Source of the DNA: Cyathus striatus
Lineage: Eukaryota; Basidiomycota; Agaricomycetes; Agaricales; Nidulariaceae
Assembly: GCA_025738555.1 (NCBI GenBank)
Contig: JAOVFP010000017.1
Location: 2,790,001 to 2,854,000, forward strand
Length of the DNA: 64,000 nucleotides
Direction: 5' to 3'
The position numbers and the translations under genes were made by a program. This document shows positions 9,835-21,900 of this stretch, piece by piece (the first letter of the stretch is position 1; each line of letters starts with the position of its first letter). A model generated the notes under the pieces. It saw only the letters and a program-made list of their open reading frames with translations. It was not told the origin of the DNA and ran no database searches.

Positions 9835-11988
9835 TTAAACTCCATCAAGATCTATATCTGCCCCTTCATATCCAGTCTGAAGAGGAATAGGTACCATAAA
9901 ATCTTCAGTCATGATTTCAGCACGTTCAGTATTGATTCCCTTTCCAGTTATGTGCATATGAGCATGACGGCGGCAAGGATCCTTTCCTTCAGCAATGGCC
10001 TCTTCATATAAATGGCGGTTATAGAAATTACGAAGCATTCCAAGTGATCCCAAATGATCAACTGTCAAACGAGATCGTTTGACACTCTGAACTCTGCCCA
10101 AATTGGAAAAGAAGCACTCCACTTCTGCAGCATGTGGAACTATGGCCATGATCTTGAGAGCAAATGTCCGAATTGGGTGAAATCCAATGTTGACAGATGT
10201 CCACCATGCCTTCGTGTCCGCTTTTCCCCCAGTGAAAGGTGACTCTTCACTTGCATATGCTTGGATATCCCTCAAAAGCTGCTCTGTATGTGCCCGTGAC
10301 CATTCCCACTTTTCCACTATGATGAGTGCAATATTGAATGCATCCTTCAATGTCCTAGAATGTACTGATGATGATAGGGCTAATTTTCGACATAGTGGGT
10401 GAAGGAAGAGGGAAAGCCAATGAAGTTCTGTGTTCATGGTATGGAAATAGTGAGTTACAGTTTCTTTAGCATGTCAAAGGAACTGCTTGTCTTCAAACTC
10501 AGATTCTGGTAAGTTGTTGATCTCGCGATGAGCCCAGATTAACTGTATCATACAATCAGCCAGCGTCACATCCCGAGACTCTGTATCACCAATTAGGTCA
10601 ACAAGAGGCTTGCAAATGCGAATGAACTCCTCATTGAGTTGCCACCGGCCAAGCTCGAGAACACAAGATATAACATTGCGCCATATAGGAGAGAGGCCAC
10701 CAATTGTATGTTGGGCTTCATCACGAGAGCAGAGCTCATAGAGAACCTTTTTGTGCTCCTGTATGCTAAGAGCCTGAAGGATAACAGCATAGAAGTGGGA
10801 CTCGGTATTCTTCTTCAATCCACGTGTTATATTATTCTCTTGTGCTAATTGTTCAAGCTGACCACCCCAATAGTGTGATGCATTGAAAAAGGTTATGATC
10901 TTTGTATTCTTTTTGATCAAGCTCTTCACACTTGCATAGCTTGATACCTTTCCTAGAATAGTGTTCACGCCATGTATAAAACACGGCAATGGCTGTTAGT
11001 TACCAAGGTGAGTTGATTATGAATAGCAATTCATCTAGCAGAATTACTTACTAAGATCCAAGGGTAGTGGCCTTCAGTAGTCCACTTTCGACGAAATGAT
11101 TGCATCGTTGTTGGGTTGTCAGTACAGACAGCAATAATAGACCATGCTTTCACAGCCTTTTGTCTCAAGGCTTCATCAGCAACAGTAACAAGGTTATCTG
11201 CTGTTGCTCGTATACCTGTAAGCTCCTTCAGTGCTAGAACGATTGGAAACTCTCCAACTTCAGACAGCAGGCATCCATATAAACTGCGCTTCATGCTATC
11301 CTCCCAACCATCCATCAAGTACGTCAAATTATCCCTCTTCTTTAGCCTCTCCATGTTGTCTTCATAGGCTCTTCCTTCTTCTGCTGGAAGATACTTCATT
11401 GTGAGAACGAAGCGAGAAGGTGGTGAATAACATGGGCGTATATTTCCCACCCATTTACGAAAGAAGGGGCTGTCGGCTTGCTTGAAAGGTATATTCCCAT
11501 GAATAAACCACCTGTAAATTTACTCCATATCAGACCTATCACCTCAATGCATGCAGGCCATCAGTAACTCACTTTATAAGATGGGTATTTGCTCTGTCCT
11601 CCTCCTTCTGTGTAAGTGCCCGATCCACAAAGCTTTGCATACCGCTAATAATAGTAACAGCATTCCTGGCATCGAGCTTGTGCTTCTTATGGGGATGCGC
11701 TTCCTCATCTGCAATGACTTCAGGCTCGGAGTCCGATAATTCTATTATAGCCCCTCCACCACGAGAAACCAGATGTTGATTGGCTTCCTTTTGCACCAGC
11801 TCAGGTACTTTAGAGCATTGTAGGCCATTAGCGAGGTGTATGGAGCATCTTCCATTGCAGTGAACTAGTTCTTTCAAGCAGTAGTTACAAACAACTGTCC
11901 ATCATTTTGTACTAGGATTACACTCCTTCTTTGTAAAATGGTTGTTGATAAATGTGTCCACAGGTCTTCCTCCCTTGTTTTTTCCCAT
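9835..11988 (-). pseudogene. hAT transposase, inactivated
   Basis: Read on the minus strand from ATG at 11988. A BED-type zinc finger (WTVVCNYC...HLANGLQC) comes first, then a DUF659-like region (DGWEDSMKRSLYG), a central helical region, and the hAT C-terminal dimerisation domain (AWWTSV...AAEVECFFSNLGRVQSVKRSRL). Two clean introns are visible: 11512-11572 (GTGAGT...TTTACAG) and 10993-11051 (GTAAGT...CTAACAG). In-frame TGA codons at 11904-11902 (in the BED finger) and 10476-10474 break it, and both could be CGA arginine before a C-to-T change. A TAA at 9837-9835 may be the true stop, or another break, since the frame stays open to 9592. The gene is probably dead, though related copies may be active. 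Confidence 0.85.
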
Positions 11989-12199
11989 TTTGGTGCGATT
12001 TCGGTATTGCAATGATGCCAGCATGACAATAAAATTTTACAAATTACAAATTACATAATTCTACTTTCGCCGAGTATCGCCGCTCTCCTTCATGCTCATG
12101 GTTTCACCACCCGGCGATCGCCAGTGGCAAGGCGAAATGGCGAGGTTTTGCCCACCACATTACCCATGTAGCAGATTGTACACGTGATCCCCCCTTGCC

Positions 12200-13176
12200 A
12201 AGGTTAGTACAAGAAGTCAACAAAGAACTGATATATCAACATACCTCCATCATGCCCATGGCGAATTACAGCTTAAAAGTCAGCAATACCACATGAAAAC
12301 CGGCATGGACATCAATATGGTATACCAACTGTCATAAAAACGAGAGTGCCACATTTCGTGACTTGTGACAAATCACAAATGTCACCAAGGTGTAACGATA
12401 TGTAATGCTGTACAAATGACTGATGTCAGCCCAAATTCCTGAAAAACAACAAATCAACATACTACTCCTTCAGTTCAAAGTGTATGCTCTTCAACTTTTA
12501 CAGATATGATATTTGAAGTACTGCAAACATTTCTGTAAAATCAAAATCAATTTTTAATTAACTACATAATCTACAATTCTAACATCAAAATTTAGTGTAC
12601 AGAGGAACAGTTGAAAACGGTACCTACCCTCACTGGTGGCGGGTAACTTTTTTGCAGTTGGCAAAATCCATGTAAATTTGACATCAATAACGTTACATAT
12701 TGGGTACATATGTGCCATCGCAAGATGTAGACAAAATGTAAGCAAAATCTATTACCATAAACGGAAATAATTTCCATATATAGGAAATTATTTTGCCTAT
12801 GTTTTACAATTGTTTTGCCAATTGCAATATCTAACGCTATTGCTGTCGATTTTGCCGGCCAATGGCGACGGCAGAATAGTTGCCTGCCACCTGTGCCTAC
12901 AAACCTAACAGGTCCGTGATGTCATTACCATGTATCATCAGTTCCAACCCAAAGTTACATTACCGCCCTGATAGTGATTGACTTTTAATTCCTAATCAGT
13001 AACTGCTGTGAGAGCTTGAGCCTTGGGGTATTAATCCTTGCGGGCGCTAGTGAATGGTAGCCAGTAAATCTTAGATCTATTTAAAGGATTCAGGATAGAC
13101 AGCCCCCCGGTACTCATTGACCCAACTTTTACTAACAACTTCTTCGATACCCTTTCACTCGATATACTTATTACTT
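12200..13176. other. AT-rich intergenic region
   Basis: No gene supported. Small frames on the minus strand near 12554-12777 have no protein character. TATTTAAA at 13078-13085 is a possible TATA element for the gene that starts at 13177. Confidence 0.4.
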
Positions 13177-13906
13177 ATGTCGGGCCAACCATACGACCGT
13201 AATCACTTGGAGGCTGCATTGTAAGTGGCCGTAAAACTCAATTTACCTTTGAAAGATTTTTCACTTCGGTCGTCTAGCTGGGGTGAGTACAGACAGCAAA
13301 CAAAATTTTAATGTTCCAAATTTTAATGTTACTAGTGGGGACGACGTTTGTTATTCTCATGTACGGCTGTCGTGACTTTCATTGTACGCGGGCACTCGCG
13401 CTGAAACATGACTCTTTCGCAGGTGTTGCTTGGCACTAAGATGGACCTTGGCTCAAACCACCATACGCAATGCTCGAGAACACCAGAATATACTCTTCAG
13501 CACAGGATATTCCAGAAAATGGTTTGCAAAATTTATGCAGGCGACAGGTTACTATAACTTCGTCGGCAGCATAATACGAATTATGCAGACGGAATATGAC
13601 CAGTCTAAACCACACCCGGCAGTGAAAGATCCCGTCATCAGTTTGATCTTGGCTGGCATGCATCTCATTACAATCTTTATTTGTTTTGGAAATGCAGCGA
13701 TTTTGGATTCTCTATCTCCACCTCGGGAGGAGGACAGAGATATTATCCGTCTTCAGCAGCTATTGAGAGATCCGGTGTATCTCAGTGGTGCAGGGTTGCC
13801 AGTTGCGTATTCGAGATCTCCACATATCAACAACACTGCGTCCGGTCCCGACGACATTATGGAGACAGTGCAGGCTATCCTTCCTGTGTCCGGGGGAGAA
13901 TCTTGA
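13177..13906 (+). CDS. Unknown small protein with a hydrophobic segment
   Basis: A two-exon model joins ATG at 13177-13220 to 13423-13906 through a GTAAGT...CGCAG intron of 202 bp and gives 175 residues in frame. The intron is long for this window and may hide a micro-exon: an acceptor-like CTAG and a donor-like GTGAGT flank only CTGGG near 13280, and using it would break the frame. The product starts MSGQPYDRNHLEAAL, has one hydrophobic stretch (VISLILAGMHLITIFICFGN) at about residues 85-105 and a polar C-terminus. I recognise no family. A TATA-like box lies about 95 bp upstream. It could also be a remnant of a larger gene. Confidence 0.45.
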
Positions 13907-14384
13907 ACAAGGTGTGCATCTACTAGTGCCTGTATGATGTGTGATAAATTCATTGACATCATGGACCTGTGTTTGTAGGATAGGTGTGTGGAAAGGGAAT
14001 GTAATTAGATATCGTTACTCTGCGGACCGTATCATACTACTACATTACATTGTAGTCAGACTAAAGTCAAACCGCTTGTAGGACGATAGTACTTACCATG
14101 TGTTGCTAGGAACCTTGGGGGAAATGAGAGAAAACGCGAGGCAATAAATGCGAAAGTCTTATGTAGGAAGGGGCTGCAGCAACAGCAGCCAGCTGCAACG
14201 CATCTTTTCAGTTAACCATTCCCGAGTCCAAAACCAACCGTGGCAGGAGCCTGCTACGTCTTGTTAAGAGTTTTGTCACGCAAGAGGAATATCAATTGGC
14301 CACAATGTAAGGATATGATTTGAAGTGATCAATGACAATGACAATGAAGAGATGAAGCTGTAGGCTGCTGAGCGCTGGAGCCTG
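13907..14384. other. Intergenic region, nothing recognised
   Basis: No gene or repeat is supported between the small gene and the start of homology of the truncated synthase copy. Confidence 0.4.
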
Positions 14385-15745
14385 GGTTATCAGCAGAAGC
14401 TGTATCGGATATTCTTTCAAAGGAGGTTCATATGCGCAGTAATGCTTTACCATCTAAGAGCACTGTCGGGGCGTATCGACGAGCACCAGGAGACGGTTCC
14501 ATCGTGAGGCTGGTTCCTGTGCTTCTTCCCAAGGCCGAGGAGAGAAATTCTCCAACACGATCGATGGACGGACTCGTCGTTATTGTTGGAATGGGTAGCA
14601 TAGGTCAAGCTCTGGCCAGCTACTTGGCTGGTTCAGGATGTAGGACCATCGTCTTCATGGGAAGACGGAGTGCTGGCGATAATGAAGCAAGCATTACTTC
14701 CTTTGCTTTTGGTATCCAGCCAACATTGATGTCGTCGTGCTAAGATTACACAAGGCTTGCAAAGCTTAAGATCAAGTCATCCTTCCGTCACCCTGGAGTA
14801 TGTTCAGACAGATGTCACCGACATGAAGAGCCTTCGCTCTTCGATAAACGCAATAGTCAGCCGCTTTAGCGATGTGAAACATGTCGTATACACAGCAGCA
14901 GTCATCCGTGACGCTACGATTTTGAATGTGTCCAATGACGAATTTGCGAGCGTCCTCGATTCTAAGGCTGTGGGGGCTTGGAATATGCACCTCATCAGTC
15001 AGGAGATGAAGTGGAATCTGGATACGTTTGTTCTGCTCAGTAGCATAAGGTCAGTTTTTGAAGGTAATTCTCGCGTTCGACTGCTTACCGTATACTAGCG
15101 TACCATTAGGAAAAGAAGGTCAGGTAGCATACGTTGCAGGTAATTCGTTTCTCGACTCGCTAGCAGCCTATAGGAAGAGTATCGGACTTCCCGGAATGTC
15201 GCTTCAACTTGGAGCCCGGGAATCCAAGGTCATTGAAAATGATAACTTTCCGCAGACGCATTTGCAGATCATGAACCACGAGGAAGGGATACCCTTAGTA
15301 CTGCAGTCCCTTTCTGAAAATGACCCCGTCCAAGTCATAGTGAATTGGGATGCCGAGAAAATGGCGCAGATACCTGCGTATGGAAGCGATGCAATGTTCC
15401 GCGAACTTTGGTTGAATGTCGCAAGTAAAGAGCGTGTGGTGCAAAAGACGTACTCCAGAACAGAGGTATCTGAAAACATTGTGCGAGCTGTGAAGGATGT
15501 GCTTGAGATCAAGGGGAGTGATCCATTTGGTACGTTGTTCGGTAGTTCGTGTCTCTGTTGAAAGCTGATGACTTTCAGATCCGGAGGAATCTCTCATTTC
15601 ATGTGGGATGGACTCGATATCGTTTGCGCAGATGCGAGGGAGTGTGCTGCAGAGATCGGGTATTGAGATTCCAGTGCAATATCTCTCGGAGACTTTTTCT
15701 ATCAACAAGATCGTGGAGGATGTTTGTAAAGCACATACGGACTAA
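14385..15745 (+). pseudogene. Truncated KR-ACP copy of the polyketide synthase
   Basis: This matches the last part of the complete gene (about 25945-27313) in both sequence and exon layout. It carries the ketoreductase nucleotide-binding loop (VGMGSIGQALASYLAGSG), the KR core with FVLLSSI and GQVAYVAGN (Tyr-x3-Asn), and a C-terminal acyl carrier domain (LISCGMDSISFAQMRG, with the phosphopantetheine serine in DSIS). It ends at a TAA in the same place as the full gene's stop. Introns are kept at about 14670-14745, 15049-15098 and 15530-15580. Homology stops abruptly at about 14385: no A, KS, AT or DH is present. It is either the tail of a lost tandem synthase or a partial duplication. ATG at 14432 could in principle start a free-standing KR-ACP protein. 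Confidence 0.75.
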
Positions 15746-16793
15746 GAGGTTCTGCAAAAACGTAGGATGTGTTGGGAGTTTCTCATGATTAACCAGGCAT
15801 TTGTGTAGCTTGTGCAGACCTAGATATGTAGTTTTTTCTCGTTTAGAATGGTTGCTGCGTCCCTCGCTGTGCTCAATCCCGAGCCACGGCACGAACACAT
15901 TAAGAACAGGCAGAAAGGATGTACCCCGCAGGAGAACATAACCGCCTGTACCAATTCCGAGACACCATCCCTATCCCGCCCAGAAGCCCATCATAGTCTT
16001 CATGTTCATCCCGCGTTTGGAGCACTTTTGGTTGGATGGTGTACAGCTGGGTACTTCCATCGAATCAGTACCAATGGTCCCGATCAATAGCTGCAGGGCG
16101 ATTAACCAGAACTCCAGAGACGTAGCATCGTGTGTGTGAGGGAAGGTAAGATTTGAGCGGAAACTCCGTACCCCAGGATGTGACACGAGTGACTATCGGA
16201 ATGGAGCGTCGGGCAGTGGTGTACGGCAAGTTGACGTGTGGGATTCGTTGAGCGGTCCGTACCGGCGGGAGCAAAAACGCGTAAGTAAACCATATCATTG
16301 TTTGCATTTGTTGTGCAAGACCTTTACTGTTTACATAGTTCTGCGGCACGTCGATTGTTGAACGCGAACACCCAGATAAGTAAACGGTAGAAATCGACGC
16401 TTTCAGCCTTCAACTGTGTACTTACTGTATATTTCTTCGCGGAAAACCTGGAATAAGAACATATTTGACGGAATGCGTTTATGCTAGCGGGCGCAAGTTC
16501 GAAACGGAATAATTCTGGTGATTCCGGATTTCCCAAATCGACCCGGAGCTAGAAGTAGCAATTTCGGAGGCAGAAGGCTAACCTCACACTTCCGCGGGGA
16601 TATTGACACGTTCGATTACCTGTTTATATTCTCAGTGCAAAAACAGTAGATATGCCCATACTGCCCACTGTTAGAAAGGTTTATGGACATTATGAAGCTC
16701 TTCAAATTTTACATTAGGGTGCATAAGTCAAGTGGGACCCGAAAATGTAAACATGCAGGTACATATTCTTCCTTTCACGTATCATTTATATAA
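15746..16793. other. Intergenic region
   Basis: No gene is supported. Frames on the minus strand at 15599-15898 and 15971-16349 overlap each other and lack any recognisable motif. Confidence 0.4.
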
Positions 16794-17777
16794 CTACAGA
16801 GCCTTCCTTCCAAAGCATACCACCCACTCATACGTGCATTGCAAGTCCTCGTATTCCTTCACAACCCCGTCCATCATTTTATCGAACTCCTCCCTTGATT
16901 TCAAGAGATCCCCAGCCACGTCAAATATCTTAGGCCTCAACGCGTCCATTATGCGAAGCTGACTCTGCTGCTGCATAACACCTTGCTCCCCGCCCCATTT
17001 TCCAATCGGACAACTACAAACTACCATCTGGACATCCTCAAAGCCCGCTTCACGCATCATAGATTCCAACCGCTGGCCACAATCCAGCTGGAATCCCATC
17101 CTGGCGACGACTTTCACTCCCAACTCCCAACACTGGTCATTGGCCGGTCCTCCGCCCCACTTTGCGAATTCGCAAAGCTCTACCCATCCTCCTGGCTTCG
17201 TGACTCGATGAAGCTCTTTCAGCGCCAGAGGCCACTCTTCACGTCGAAGGCCCATAACCAGCAGACGCTGATGGACGACCGAGAATCTGTTCGTCCACTC
17301 GGACGGAAGAGCTAGGACCGAGTGAACAGAGAACTTGACGTTCTCTGGCCTTGATTCCTCTGCGGGAAAGAGGCGTGGTTCTATATCGAAGCCCTCTAGC
17401 TGCACGCCCTCGGGGACGCCTTTAGCTAGCTCAAGAAGCCAGATGCCTGGAAATATGGGTTAGGCATCACCTTGTATTTCTTGGGGTAACTAATACCTGT
17501 TCCTGTGCAAGCATCCAGCACTTCGTCGCTGTCCTTTAGGGACACTGGAGCTAACAGTATTCTTCCCCCGAAGGTGCGTTTCAAAAACTCATGCTGGTCA
17601 GTGAGCCTGCAACATTGAACATATTGGCTTAGATCTACATATCTTGCTGTACGACTAAACATACCTCAATCGTTCTTCTTCATCGGCTGGAAGGGCATAA
17701 GTGGCCCCTGGATAGGAATGATATGTCCTTGTCGTCGGCGATTTGGCATCTTGAGGAGCCGACTCTGATTCAAGCAT
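16794..17777 (-). CDS. SAM-dependent methyltransferase, LaeA-like (MT-A)
   Basis: Three exons on the minus strand (17777-17665, 17606-17497, 17446-16794) give 291 residues in frame, with 58- and 50-bp GT-AG introns. The N-terminal signature YHSYPGATYALPADEEERLR is followed by LTDQHEFLKRTFGG, then motif I (VLDACTGTGIW), an acidic post-I segment (GFDIEPR), and VTKPGGWVELCEF. These mark a class I SAM methyltransferase of the fungal LaeA-like/Methyltransf_23 type. The second intron falls inside motif I, as in all paralogues here. The start is the ATG 5' of LESESAPQ. It is transcribed away from the synthase at 18949 with 1171 bp between start codons. It is the most diverged member of the family, and no break is seen. 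The substrate is unknown. Confidence 0.85.
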
Positions 17778-18948
17778 GTCTACTATACTAGTGAAGATTG
17801 CAATGATTCCAAAAGGTGCAGGTGTTAAACCTCCCAGTTTGTACGTGCTTATATGTCTGGTCATCTATTCTCCCTGGCATGGGTATCATGTCTCGCTAGT
17901 ACTACCTTTAGCGGCGCAGTACGTTACTATTGTGGTTATGTTTTTCGAGGCAACATCAGTCTGGTGATGGAGTATTCTTGATAAGAAAGAACCTCCGATT
18001 GGATGGTACACCATATCTGCTGTCTGCACATCTTACTCTGCGTTCTAGCATATCGTAATTGGAACAGCGCCCCACCGAATGTTAAAATAAACAGGCCCGA
18101 AGTGATTATTATCATTTGCGAATGCATCCAGCAAGATACCTGTCCAACCAGATGCTATTTAGGTGGCTTTATCAGTATCATCAGCGCACGCCTACCTATC
18201 AGGGTCACTTCTCTATGATTTCGTTTCGGCATTAAATGATCCACTGGATGATTAACATTTATGCGATTAGCTGGACCTTGATATTAGTAGCACATAGGTT
18301 CAAGCCTTCAAGGTGCGTTTACTACTCGTCAATGCTTAACAAATGTTTAATGCTCAGTTTCAGGTTCGTTATAAGTTATGCATAACTAGATTAACATAGC
18401 AGAAAACGGCAATGTGCTGTTATCATTATGCCTTTGTTGTCGCATCAAATGTTCGTCGTTATGTTTTGATCTACCGCCCTATTTTTTCCTGAACATCAGT
18501 GTTCGTGCCAGGATCGTAAATATAGAAGTGCTAGTTCAATTGAGCTCCAGACACACCACAGGTATCACAGGTATCACCCAGGTACTACAATTATTACCGT
18601 TTCATACGGGTTCACTGTGATAAAATCTGTGCACCTGTCCTTCCGTAATTACGTACTTACTGAATTCAGTGTAGCCCTGCGAGTGTCAATGGGGACCGAT
18701 GCTTGGCACTACCAGATATGCATGCAGTATTAGGCCGCTCTTCATGCATTGCGGCACAATGCCGGGGAGCCACTTCCCCGAGAAGATGTATATGGTAACT
18801 CCAACTGAGGTGATTCGTAGGTACAACACTACAAAAGCGACTCCTAAAGTCAGTGTATGCCCGTTGTGGCTCAACCTATACTCCTAAACAGTGCGTATCA
18901 TTGTTGCTGCTTTCACTTTGGCTCAAAGCCAACTGACAAGACTTAGGC
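17778..18948. promoter_or_regulatory. Shared upstream region of MT-A and the synthase
   Basis: 1171 bp lies between two divergent start codons, so it should hold the promoters of both genes. No factor site can be named with confidence. Short frames within it show no protein character. Confidence 0.4.
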
Positions 18949-21900
18949 ATGGGCACATTACTCGAACTCTTCTTAAATCTCGCGTCTGACCCAGCAACAT
19001 CTGGGCGTACAGCGGTTGAATGCTGCGACGACTGTTGGACATACGATGAGCTGCATTCAGTCACCTCTGTTCTTGCCGCAGAGCTCTTCGAGACCTATGG
19101 TGCTAGACCCACCGTTGCAGTTATTTCAGAGAACCATCCTTATTATATTGCGTTGATATTGGCCGTATGGAAGCTTGGAGGGGCGGTGGCCCCACTCGAT
19201 TGCCACGCACCGTCCCATCTCATGAAAGCTATGCTGCAAAGTATATCTCCTACATTTACTGCTATTCCCCAAATGGACGTGAAAAATATTAAACTAGCTC
19301 AAGGTTGGCATTGAGTTCCTTATCCTTCGTTATATACGTATGTCTGACGTTTTTTCCTGGAAGATATCAATATTCGCGTCCACGTCCTTGGAGATGTAGA
19401 AAGTACAATCTCATCTCTGACAACACACATCCTTAATCACAAGTCCAAATATTCATCCCTTTTTATCGATCCAAGTACTTGTACACTAAGGCCTGAGGAT
19501 GTAGCCATATACCTTCATACTTCATCAGCAACTTCAACCACAAATCTCAAGTGTGTTCCTATGACACATGAGTTGCTCATCTCAGATGGCCGTGGCCAGC
19601 GGGACTGGTTCCAACGAAACTTATCGATGGAGCCCATGTATCCTATTCGCATGCTTGGCTGGTCTCCGTTTAGTCATGCCATCGGCATATCTGTGGACCT
19701 CGTTCCGTCCATTCTTCTTACTGGCGGATGCTACATATTTGCACTGACGCCACCAGGATACGCCTCGCAAGATCATGCTCCATACGATGTTCCGAAAGCC
19801 ATCTTAGAAGCCATTTTAGTGCATGAGCCGGATGTCTTTGCCGCCGTTCCATGGATTTTGGATGGGATCATGCATGCGTATAACGCCGAACATGATCCCT
19901 CAAGGCGTATTCGTATAATCTCAGCTTTTAAGAAATTTAAATATTATATTGCTTCCGGGGCGGCTACTCCACAAGAGACTGCCGACTGGGCGAGGGAACA
20001 GGGGCTTCCAATCATTATAGGTATCGGAATGACGGAAACTGGAGGTACTAAAGTTCACTCTGGTTTTAACACGCCATGTCTTAACGATTTTTTAGGCATC
20101 ATGTTCCATTCCTTTGCTCAGGATGTGATCGGAGGCTTTCGCATTGGCGATAGCTGCGTACGAGATGCTGTGTACACACTTGTTGATGAAGACGGAGTTA
20201 CCTCTGATCAGGGTCGGTTTTCACTTTCTTGAGTATAATTCTTATACTAACGACGTACACAGAAGGCGAGCTTTATATTAGCAGTAAATATATTGCTAAG
20301 GGATATTTCAAATATGAGAGCTCTTCTTTTACGGAAGATGATCACGGTATAATCACTTTCCAGACGGGTGACATATATTGCTACGGATCCAGCCCAGATC
20401 GTATCATATGGAAGGGAAGAAAAGATGATTTCATTCAGGTACGTCTGGATGTTATTACCGTCGAAATTTAGATAGCTGATATCTTGCAAATAGTTCAAGT
20501 CAGGGGAGAGTCTCGACCCCCGACCCATCGAGCAAACGTTAAACGGATGTGATGCCATTGCACTTTCCTGTGTAGTGGGAAATATATTTTTGTCGGGACC
20601 AGCAGATTTCACCTGTGCCATCTTGCAACTTACAAGCGAAGCTCTTCGGAACCATCGTTCTGCTAAATTGCAGATATCCAAGGTCCTAGCTTCGATAAAT
20701 GGCAGCCTCCCGCCGCCTCTGCGCATATCGTGGTCTAGAATTCTTCTTCTGCCATCAGGGCAAGCTATTCCATATACGAAGAAAGGAATGGTGTTCCGTA
20801 AAAAGCTACAATCCTTGTTTGGCGATCAGCTGGAAAAACAAGTTCTCGGTTATATTGATACGGAAGAACCAAAAGTCACTCGGGTAACACGCACGCAAAA
20901 CTTCGTATCAGACGTCGTTCTTGATGCGGTTTCTGGTATCCTTGGAATCGAACTAAACGACTTAAGTGACAATTTGGAGTCATCATTTGCGGAGGTTCGT
21001 GGTCTTGTCTACTCGACTTTTTTACTATAACACATTTTCTTTCAGTTAGGAATGGATTCTACAATGGCAATTAAAATTGTTAATAAAATTAATCAAGCGC
21101 TTGACCTGACGTTGCCTCCGAATACTTGTCACATTTACCTTGATATTGCATCTCTGACCAAATTCCTGTGCGAGAAACTTTCGATAAACTTCAATCAAAG
21201 CTCCATGCAGACCCCAGTCATCAAGCAACAAGTTGCTCCCATGCACGAGCCAATCGTAATAGTTGGGAGAGCTCTCCGTCTTCCTGGAGATATAAATGAC
21301 TCAGCTTCCTTCTGGCAAGCTTTAGTTGACAGACGCACCGATATATTGACCTCCACGCCGGAAGACCGTTGGGATCACAAAAGCTTCGTGAACGACTCTC
21401 CTGGCCAAATTACATTCTCAAAATCTGGATTTGTTGACATTGCGAGCTTTGATAACGCTTTCTTCGGTATACCTGGGTCAGAAGCATTATTTATTTCACC
21501 CGCGACGCGACTAGCGCTCGAAGCCTCTTTTGAGGCGCTTGAAAATGCAAACATAGCGCTTTCAACAATTAAAGGATCGGACATGGGTGTGTTTGTCGCA
21601 ACTGGCTTGGATACTCAATATGGCGAACTATTGTTCCAGGACAGAGGATACGAAGGTAGAATTCAACTAGACAATTGGTGCCATCATACTAATGTATGTT
21701 TAGCTTATAGCCGGTTTTATGGAACAGGTGTAATCCCCAGCACAACCTGCGGACGCATAAGCTAGTGAGTGGTGTAAATAATGAAAGGTGCTGCATGCTG
21801 AGCAATTTCGTAGTCTTCTTGACATTCACGGGCCATCTACCACTGTGGAGACTGCCTGTAGCGGAGGCATGGTCGCTTTAGATCAAGGTAAGTATAAACG

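Larger units (their letters stand above)
7687..12199 (-). mobile_element. Decayed hAT DNA transposon with insertions
   Basis: The ends are inverted repeats: GGCAAGGGGG then TCACGTGT and GCTAC at 7687-7718, mirrored at 12168-12199 (26 of 32 positions agree). The transposase on the minus strand reads inward from the right end. The inner part of the right terminus (ATGTGGTGGGCAAAACCTCG read inward) has its partner not at the left tip but at 9456-9480 (CAGGGCAAAACCTC). The left terminus thus seems split by about 1.7 kb of inserted DNA. No 8-bp target duplication was found. Confidence 0.6.
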
